A stretch of 7,267 nt of DNA, from NCBI GenBank assembly GCA_001795345.1, contig MGON01000121.1, positions 733 through 7,999 on the forward strand, read 5' to 3'. Source of the stretch: Chloroflexi bacterium RIFCSPLOWO2_02_FULL_71_16. GTDB taxonomy: Bacteria > Chloroflexota > Limnocylindria > P2-11E. Under the pieces are notes generated by a model, which ran no database searches, was not told the DNA's origin, and saw nothing but the letters and a program-made list of their open reading frames with translations. Shown here piece by piece: positions 1 through 4,551 of the stretch (within the stretch, counting starts at the first letter, position 1; every line of letters begins with the position of its first letter). Position numbers and translations under genes: made by a program.

Positions 1-1847
1 TCGAGGAGGAGATCGCCATCCGCCAGTGCCACGGCTACGGGGGCGAGCTCGCACTCGAGATGGAGGAGGCGCCGACGCCCTTCCCGAAGGAGACCGCTAC
101 CGGCAAGCGCGTGGCCGTGATCGGCGCGGGCCCCGCCGGCATGACCGCGGCGTACTACGTCGCGCTCAAGGGCCACGCCGTGACCGTGTTCGACATGATG
201 CAGAAGCAGGGCGGGATGCTCCGCTACGGCATCCCGGAGTACCGCCTCCCGAAGGTGAAGCTCGACAAGGAGCTCAACTCCGTGTGGCAGCTGGGGGCCG
301 AGTTCAGGGGCGGCATGATGCTGGGCCGCGACTTCTCGGTCGAGGACCTGCAGGCCCAGGGCTACGACGCCGTGTTCCTCGGCATCGGCGCCTGGCGCAG
401 CAACGAGATGCGAGTGCCCGGCGAGGACCTTCCCGGCGTGATCGAGGCCATCAGCTACCTGCGCCAGAACGCGGAAGGCGACCCGGTGCCGGTCGGGGCG
501 GGGAACCGCGTCGTGGTCATCGGCGGCGGGTTCACGACGTTCGACTGCGCGCGCACCTCACGCCGCCTCGGCGCCGACGTCACCGTGGTCTACCGCCGCT
601 CGCGCAAGGAGATGGGGGCCCACTACAGCGAGGTCGACGACGCCGAGCACGAGGGCATCAGGCTCGAATTCTTCGCCGCGCCGGTGCGCATCGTCGAGAA
701 GGGCGGGCGCGCCGGCGGGGTCGAGTTCCAGCGGATGCAGCTCGGCGAGCCCGACGCCTCCGGCCGCCGGCGGCCCGTTCCCGTTGAGGGCAGCGAGTTC
801 GTCATCGAGTGCGACACGGTGATCCCGGCCATCGGCCAGAACTCCGACCTCAGCTGGTACGCGCGCGCCCCCGGCCTGCGGCAGACGAAGCGCGGGACGA
901 TCGTCACGAACGCCGCGCTCATGACCGACCGGCCGGGCGTGTTCGCCGGCGGCGACGCCCAGATGGGGACGCGCACCGTCATCGAGTGCGTCGCGCAGGG
1001 GAAGCTCGCGGCCAAGGCCATCGACCGGTACCTCGCCGGCGCCGACATGGCGCAGGTCGCCGCGGAGATCGCCGAGGAAGAGGGCGTGCCGGAGCTCATC
1101 GACATCGTGCCCTACAAGCCCGAGGAACCGCAGGTGCGCATGCCGTTCCTGCCGTTCGAGGAGCGCGCCCAGAGCTTCCAGCTCATCGAGCACGGCTACT
1201 CGAAGGCCGCCGCCGAGAAGGAGGCCGGCCGCTGCCTCCAGTGCGTCTGCCCGGACGTCGGCCGCTGCCACCTGCAGCGGCTGTCGCTCGAGCACGGGCT
1301 GACCGACAACCGCTTCCACCGCGCGGAGCCGGTCGACTACCACGACTACGAGTACGACTTCAGCCACGACTTCATCCTTCGTGACCTCAACAAGTGCATC
1401 AACTGCACGCAGTGCGTGCGGATCTGCCGCGACGTCATCGGTGCGAACTGCTACGGGCTGATGGGCGTGGGCTACGACTCGATCGTCACCACGCCGTGGA
1501 ACGTGTCGCTCTCGTACACGGACTGCGTGTCCTGTGGCGCCTGCGCGGAGACGTGCCCGACCGGCGCGCTGATGATGCGAGAGCGCGACCTGATGACGTA
1601 CGAGCTCGACATCGTGCGCTGCATCTACTGCGGCGACTGCGTCGAGGTCTGCCCGCACGGCGCGCTGGGGGAGACGCCGAACTTCGAGCTCTCCACCTAC
1701 CAGCGGTTCGGCGCGACCGTGCTCGCGAAGGAAGAGCTGGCCGTCGCGCGGACGTGGAAGCCCAGCGAGAACATCCCGCTGGACGGCCACAGGGCAACGC
1801 GTCCGCCCGAGGTGCGCCCGCCCGCGCCTCCGCGCTGGGGGGCATAG
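1..1847 (+). CDS. GltD-type FAD/NAD(P)H oxidoreductase fused to NuoG/NuoI-like ferredoxin modules (5' partial)
   Basis: The frame is open from base 3 to a TAG at 1845-1847 and enters from outside the window, so the true start is missing; residues here are numbered from the ATG at 60. The FAD-binding Rossmann motif GAGPAG is at 22-27 and the GltD-family signature GGMLRYGIPEYRLPK at 51-65. A second dinucleotide fold, GGGFTTFD, is at 155-162, followed by an Arg pair (179-180) that suggests NADPH. A GGDA flavin motif lies near 294-298. The C-terminal third is iron-sulfur: Cys392/395/397/403 resemble the NuoG CxxCx5C region. Three CxxCxxCxxxC sites follow: Cys446-456, Cys489-499 and Cys521-531. 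The last, followed by TPNFELSTYQR, strongly resembles the end of NuoI. The likely role is cytoplasmic electron transfer between NAD(P)H and ferredoxin or a partner enzyme; the partner is unknown. Domain family is confident, physiological role is not. Thirty-one bases separate it from the methyltransferase gene, so they may be co-transcribed. Confidence 0.9.
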   Translation, partial: EEEIAIRQCHGYGGELALEMEEAPTPFPKETATGKRVAVIGAGPAGMTAAYYVALKGHAVTVFDMMQKQGGMLRYGIPEYRLPKVKLDKELNSVWQLGAEFRGGMMLGRDFSVEDLQAQGYDAVFLGIGAWRSNEMRVPGEDLPGVIEAISYLRQNAEGDPVPVGAGNRVVVIGGGFTTFDCARTSRRLGADVTVVYRRSRKEMGAHYSEVDDAEHEGIRLEFFAAPVRIVEKGGRAGGVEFQRMQLGEPDASGRRRPVPVEGSEFVIECDTVIPAIGQNSDLSWYARAPGLRQTKRGTIVTNAALMTDRPGVFAGGDAQMGTRTVIECVAQGKLAAKAIDRYLAGADMAQVAAEIAEEEGVPELIDIVPYKPEEPQVRMPFLPFEERAQSFQLIEHGYSKAAAEKEAGRCLQCVCPDVGRCHLQRLSLEHGLTDNRFHRAEPVDYHDYEYDFSHDFILRDLNKCINCTQCVRICRDVIGANCYGLMGVGYDSIVTTPWNVSLSYTDCVSCGACAETCPTGALMMRERDLMTYELDIVRCIYCGDCVEVCPHGALGETPNFELSTYQRFGATVLAKEELAVARTWKPSENIPLDGHRATRPPEVRPPAPPRWGA

Positions 1848-1859
1848 GCCCGGCGCACC
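1811..1859 (+). repeat. Inverted repeat spanning the oxidoreductase stop codon
   Basis: GGTGCGCC at 1811-1818 is perfectly complementary to GGCGCACC at 1852-1859, with 33 bases between that include the TAG stop. The transcript could fold into an 8-bp hairpin. There is no T-run after it, so it is not a classical intrinsic terminator. It may be a chance product of high GC. Confidence 0.35.
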
Positions 1860-1878
1860 CGCGTACCCTCGCGGAGCC

Positions 1879-3003
1879 GTGCTGAAGGAGCGCCTCGTCC
1901 AGCGGATCCGCTCACGCGGCGCCATCACGTTCGCCGAGTACATGGAGGCGGCCCTCTTCGACCCCGACGGGGGCTACTACATGACCCGCGCCGCCATCGG
2001 CTTCGGGGAGGGCGACGACTACTTCACCTCGGCCGACCTCGGACCGGACTTCGGCCGTGCCCTCTCGCGCGTCGCGGCCGACGCCTGGGCCGCGCTGGGC
2101 CGGCCGCGGGCGTGGGACCTGGTCGAGGCGGGAGCGGGGCGGGGGAGCGTCATGCGCGACATGCTGGCCGCCCTCGAGCGTGAGCGGCCCGAGGCTGCGC
2201 GCAGCGCCCGTCCCGCGATAGTCGAGGTCTCGCCGCGCCTGCGGTCCGAGCAGGCCGGCGCGCTCGCCGGCCGCGATCTGCGCTGGGCCACCTCCGTCCT
2301 CGGCCTCGCGCCGATCCAGGGACTCGTATTCGCGAACGAGGTGCTCGACGCGTTCCCGGTCCACGTCCTCGTGCGATCCGAGGACGGCGTGCGTGAGGTC
2401 CATGTGGACGAGCAGGACGGCGAGCTCGTCGAGGTGCTCCTCGCTCCGAGCCAGCCGGACCTCCGCTGGCGCGTGCCGGAGGCAGTCGCCGTCGGCGGCC
2501 GCTGGGAGGTGAGCGCCGCGGCGGAGGGGTGGATCGCCCAGCTCGCCGCGGCGGTCGCGAGCGGCTACGTCCTGCTGATCGACTACGCCGACGATGAGGC
2601 GGGGCTCCTCGCCCGCCTCGGCAGCGGCACGCTGCGCGGCTTCAGCCGGCACCGCCTGGTCGGAGATCCGCTGCGCGCGCCAGGCGAGGCGGACCTCACC
2701 GCGACCGTGAACGTGACCGCCATCCGGCGCGCGGCCGAAGGCGCCGGCCTCCGGCTCGCCGGCATGGGGAGGCAGCGCGACGTGCTGCTCGCCCTCGGGA
2801 TCCGCGAGCCGACCGCCCGGCCGACCGCACCGATCGAGCAGCTCCGCGCGGCCAGCCGGCGGTCCGCCGTGGACACGCTGCTCGACCCGAACGGCCTCGG
2901 CGCGTTCCGGGTGCTGTTGTTCGGGAAGGAGGCACCGACGGAGGGCTTCCGCGCGTTCCCGACCCAGCGACGGACGGATGACCCGCGAGGGCCGACACGC
3001 TAG
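1879..3003 (+). CDS. SAM-dependent methyltransferase, MidA/NDUFAF7 family (COG1565, DUF185)
   Basis: The 374-residue product has the ordered motifs of the MidA/NDUFAF7 family. These are AITFAEYMEAALFDPDGGYY (15-34), a GDDYFTSADLGPDFG-type segment (45-59) and the SAM-binding EAGAGRGS (83-90). Then come NEVLDAFPV (153-161), LIDYADDE (233-240), TLRGFSRH (251-258) and a DLTATVNVT segment (272-280); LLDPNGLGAFRVLLFG near the C-terminus is also typical. Mitochondrial NDUFAF7 symmetrically dimethylates an arginine of complex I subunit NDUFS2; substrates of bacterial members are largely undefined. The GTG start at 1879 leaves about ten residues before the conserved AITF segment, as usual in the family. 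The ribosome-binding site is weak (GCGGAG very close upstream), and AAGGAG at 1884-1889 lies inside the gene, so the exact start is uncertain. The TAG stop doubles as part of the tRNA-Val promoter. The preceding gene carries NuoG/NuoI-like modules, which fits a respiratory or redox link, though that is inference. Confidence 0.88.
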   Translation: MLKERLVQRIRSRGAITFAEYMEAALFDPDGGYYMTRAAIGFGEGDDYFTSADLGPDFGRALSRVAADAWAALGRPRAWDLVEAGAGRGSVMRDMLAALERERPEAARSARPAIVEVSPRLRSEQAGALAGRDLRWATSVLGLAPIQGLVFANEVLDAFPVHVLVRSEDGVREVHVDEQDGELVEVLLAPSQPDLRWRVPEAVAVGGRWEVSAAAEGWIAQLAAAVASGYVLLIDYADDEAGLLARLGSGTLRGFSRHRLVGDPLRAPGEADLTATVNVTAIRRAAEGAGLRLAGMGRQRDVLLALGIREPTARPTAPIEQLRAASRRSAVDTLLDPNGLGAFRVLLFGKEAPTEGFRAFPTQRRTDDPRGPTR

Positions 3004-3006
3004 ACT
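2978..3006 (+). promoter_or_regulatory. Candidate promoter of tRNA-Val
   Basis: ATGACC (2978-2983) resembles a TTGACN -35 box. It is followed after exactly 17 bases by TAGACT (3001-3006), a TANNNT -10 box. Transcription would begin about 7-10 bases later, just before the mature tRNA 5' end at 3017. The promoter lies in the last codons of the methyltransferase gene, and the -10 begins with its TAG stop. The 9-mer GCTAGACTG recurs upstream of infC. Confidence 0.55.
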
Positions 3007-3016
3007 GAGGCTCCTC

Positions 3017-3090
3017 GGGCGGTTAGCTCAGCTGGTTAGAGCACTTGCTTGACATGCAAGAGGTCACTGGTTCGAGCCCAGTACCGCCCA
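3017..3090 (+). tRNA. tRNA-Val (anticodon GAC)
   Basis: A complete cloverleaf can be drawn. The acceptor stem is GGGCGGT (3017-3023) with ACCGCCC (3083-3089). The D stem is GCTC/GAGC (3026-3029, 3039-3042). The anticodon stem is CTTGC/GCAAG (3044-3048, 3056-3060) with loop TTGACAT. The T arm is ACTGG/CCAGT around TTCGAGC (3066-3082). The anticodon at 3051-3053 is GAC, which reads the valine codon GUC (and GUU by wobble). The discriminator is A3090. The 3' CCA is not encoded, since the next bases are CGG, so it must be added by nucleotidyltransferase. No convincing terminator is visible in the 119-base spacer that follows. Confidence 0.97.
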
Positions 3091-3209
3091 CGGCCCCGGG
3101 GTCTCCCACTTCCCACTTTGGTCGAGCGGCACATCGCTGCGCCCGAAATCTGGGTAGAGCTAGGTAGACCTCTTGACCAGGCGCCCGCGCCGTCGGAGCC
3201 TCGGGGACC

Positions 3210-4223
3210 GTGGACCCGAACGTCGTCCTGCCGCTCCTGTCGTCGGTCGCCAGCTTCGTCTTCGGAGCGCTCGTGTTCGCGCAGTGGCTCCAGCGCCGGC
3301 GGAGCTTCCAGCTGGTGTGGGCGATCGGGCTCCTCTGGTACGGCATCAGCGCCGGGACCGAGTTCGTGGGGAGCGCGTTCGGCTGGAGCGAGCCGCTCTA
3401 CCGCACCTGGTACCTGATCGGCGCGTTCTTCGTCGCCGCGTACCTGGGGATGGGCACCGTCTATCTGCTGGCGAAGACCCGCTTCGGCTACTTCGTCGCC
3501 GCCACGCTCCTGCTCGGTGGCCTCTTCGGCCTCTCCATCCGCGGGCGCTATCCGGAAGCCGGCGAGCTCGGCCTCACCGTGATCCTCTTCTCGATCCTCG
3601 CCGCAACGCTCGTCGCGACAACGACGTGGCTACGGCGCGACTGGTCCGGGCACGTGACCATGGCGATCCTGGCGCTGGGCTCCGTCGGTGTGGCCTACCT
3701 CACCCTTACCGCACAGCTTGCGGCGCCGGGCTGGGCGGTGGACCCGGTCACTCACGTCCCGGTCGGGACGGCCATCCCCGGAGCGGTCCGCGTCCTGGCC
3801 GCGCCGTTCAACATCGCGGGGGCGTTCGCCCTGGTGTTCGGAGCGCTCTTCTCCGCGTACGTCTTCATGCCCAAGAACAAGGTCATGCGGGGCCGCACGC
3901 TGCCTCCGGTCGTCGCCCAGCTCTACGGCCTGGTCGCGGTCGTCGTGAACTTCTTCGCTTCGATCCCACGCGCCGTCGCCGCGGGCAAGCGCGGCGAGCT
4001 GCACTCGCGGGTCCCCGCGACGCTGCTCATCGCCATCGGTGGCTTCATCCCCGGAGTGACCAGCGGCCTGAACCGGTTCGGATTCACGTGGGCGTTCTTC
4101 CTCGGCGAGCTCCTCGGCGTGCTCTTCATCTTCGCGGGGTTCCTGGTGAGCCGGGAGGTCTTCGCTTCGCGGGCTCGCCCCGAGCGCACGCCCGCGCTGC
4201 GCGGAGAGGCGACCTCCGCCTAG
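3210..4223 (+). CDS. Multi-pass membrane protein of unknown function
   Basis: I do not recognise this 337-residue protein. Hydrophobic segments suitable for membrane spans lie at about 4-24, 34-54, 66-87, 90-107, 118-137, 146-168, 193-219, 234-256, 268-288 and 292-314, so nine or ten helices are likely. There is no cleavable signal peptide, no obvious catalytic motif and no long soluble domain. An Arg/Lys-rich loop (QRRRS at 28-32) and a basic tail (about 317-330) would place those parts in the cytoplasm by the positive-inside rule. A Trp/Tyr-rich region (35-67, with LWYGISAGTEFVGSAF) may be family-specific. The GTG start at 3210 directly precedes the first hydrophobic segment; GGAG at 3195-3198 is a plausible ribosome-binding site. 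Codon use is the same high-GC3 style as its neighbours. It stands alone between a tRNA and the thrS riboswitch, so context gives no functional hint. A transporter or integral membrane sensor are both possible. Confidence 0.8.
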   Translation: MDPNVVLPLLSSVASFVFGALVFAQWLQRRRSFQLVWAIGLLWYGISAGTEFVGSAFGWSEPLYRTWYLIGAFFVAAYLGMGTVYLLAKTRFGYFVAATLLLGGLFGLSIRGRYPEAGELGLTVILFSILAATLVATTTWLRRDWSGHVTMAILALGSVGVAYLTLTAQLAAPGWAVDPVTHVPVGTAIPGAVRVLAAPFNIAGAFALVFGALFSAYVFMPKNKVMRGRTLPPVVAQLYGLVAVVVNFFASIPRAVAAGKRGELHSRVPATLLIAIGGFIPGVTSGLNRFGFTWAFFLGELLGVLFIFAGFLVSREVFASRARPERTPALRGEATSA

Positions 4224-4232
4224 CCTCTCCGC
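4201..4232 (+). terminator. Perfect 10-bp hairpin at the end of the membrane-protein gene
   Basis: GCGGAGAGGC (4201-4210) pairs perfectly with GCCTCTCCGC (4223-4232) around a 12-base loop that contains most of the TAG stop codon. The stem is strong and GC-rich but no T-run follows. It may be a U-less 3'-end hairpin or an RNA-stability element isolating this gene from the T-box unit downstream. The structure is directly visible; the terminator role is inference. Confidence 0.45.
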
Positions 4233-4247
4233 TGCACGGCGCAGAGG

Positions 4248-4253
4248 TATGCT
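4248..4253 (+). promoter_or_regulatory. Candidate -10 element of the thrS leader
   Basis: TATGCT fits TANNNT and ends seven bases before 4260, where the base of T-box Stem I begins. This spacing is what a transcription start at the first paired base would need. No good -35 hexamer is seen at 16-18 bases upstream, so the call rests on position and the -10 alone. Confidence 0.45.
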
Positions 4254-4259
4254 GTGCCC

Positions 4260-4476
4260 GCGCGACGACGCGGACAGCGCCTTCGATCCGTTCCGCACAG
4301 CGAGCCCCGGATGGTGCGAGGGGGCCGGTCGAGCGAAGGACACCACCGCCGAGCGCCGTGGGTGGGCCCCGTACAGCCCCTCGCAAGAGTGCTGTCGGCA
4401 ATAACCGACAGAACGTGGGTGGAACCACGGGAGCTTCGAAGGCCTCTCGTCCCGCAATGGGTCGAAGAGGCTTTTT
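4260..4476 (+). promoter_or_regulatory. T-box riboswitch controlling thrS
   Basis: A T-box leader binds its cognate tRNA and, when that tRNA is uncharged, switches from a terminator to an antiterminator. Stem I closes with GCGC (4260-4263) and GCGC (4353-4356), with an internal GA-containing loop resembling a kink-turn. Next come GCGG/CCGC (4270-4273, 4346-4349), the specifier loop, and CCTTCG/CGAAGG (4280-4285, 4334-4339). AGCGAG (4299-4304) and GGTGCGAG (4313-4320) match the distal bulge and loop motifs. The likely specifier is ACC (4342-4344), a Thr codon, followed by A. Stem III is a perfect 7-bp hairpin (4392-4398 with 4405-4411). The T-box TGGAACC (4420-4426) is a bulge between GGG/CCC (4417-4419, 4451-4453) and ACGGGAG/CTCTCGT (4427-4433, 4444-4450). 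TGGA predicts a U discriminator on tRNA-Thr. The terminator uses the same 3' strand, so the two folds exclude each other. Control is by transcription attenuation in response to threonine starvation. Confidence 0.93.
4438..4476 (+). terminator. Intrinsic terminator of the thrS T-box
   Basis: GCCTCT (4442-4447) pairs with AGAGGC (4466-4471). The inner pairs CG/CG and CCC/GGG (4451-4453 with 4459-4461) are separated by a T-T mismatch and a bulged A, and the loop is GCAAT. TTTTT (4472-4476) follows. The left arm is the 3' half of the antiterminator, so uncharged tRNA-Thr binding would prevent this hairpin from forming. Confidence 0.88.
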
Positions 4477-4542
4477 GCGTTCAACGAGTAGGACTAAAAA
4501 GCCGAAGAGGCTTTTTCTATTCGACGAGTAGTACTGAAAGGC
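4463..4542 (+). repeat. Imperfect 40-nt tandem duplication in the thrS leader
   Basis: Bases 4463-4502 and 4503-4542 are directly adjacent 40-base copies. They match at 33 of 40 positions, counted by hand, with differences at 4477-4479, 4483, 4492, 4496 and 4500. Each copy begins CGAAGAGGCTTTTT, the 3' arm and T-run of the terminator, and contains ACGAGTAG. In copy 2 the end of the unit supplies part of the thrS ribosome-binding site. The equivalent part of copy 1 is AAAAAGC, which forms the left arm of a second hairpin. Confidence 0.88.
4496..4516 (+). terminator. Second hairpin with terminator-like sequence upstream of thrS
   Basis: AAAAAGCC (4496-4503) pairs perfectly with GGCTTTTT (4509-4516) around the loop GAAGA. 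The A-tract and T-tract flanking a short GC core resemble a small bidirectional terminator. The core has only three GC pairs and the Us are inside the stem, so termination would be weak. It was created by the 40-nt duplication and lies after the main T-box terminator, outside the usual antiterminator switch. Confidence 0.45.
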
Positions 4543-4545
4543 GGT
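4536..4545 (+). promoter_or_regulatory. Strong ribosome-binding site of thrS
   Basis: GAAAGGCGGT matches the ideal anti-16S sequence GAAAGGAGGT at nine of ten positions. It ends six bases before the ATG at 4552, which fixes the thrS start. Confidence 0.85.
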
Positions 4546-4551
4546 ACCGAC

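Noticed and set aside
1864..1869. TACCCT as a -10 box for a leaderless methyltransferase mRNA
   Set aside because: It fits TANNNT ten bases before the GTG start, but no -35 is visible and the 31-base gap favours co-transcription.
558..1943. Long minus-strand open frame opposite the oxidoreductase
   Set aside because: It is a shadow of a GC-rich coding region: composition is dominated by Arg, Ala, Val and Asp with no recognisable motif, while the + strand shows clear family motifs.
3091..3209. Possible terminator or integration scar downstream of tRNA-Val
   Set aside because: GGCCCCGGGGTC is palindromic without a loop or T-run. There is no repeat of the tRNA 3' end and no integrase gene, so no attachment site is supported. 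GGTAGA occurs twice at about 3151-3169, too short to mean anything.
3023..3346. Minus-strand open frame across the tRNA-Val gene
   Set aside because: Its C-terminus (TGLEPVTSCMSSKCSNQLS) is the antisense translation of the tRNA, a well-known spurious annotation.
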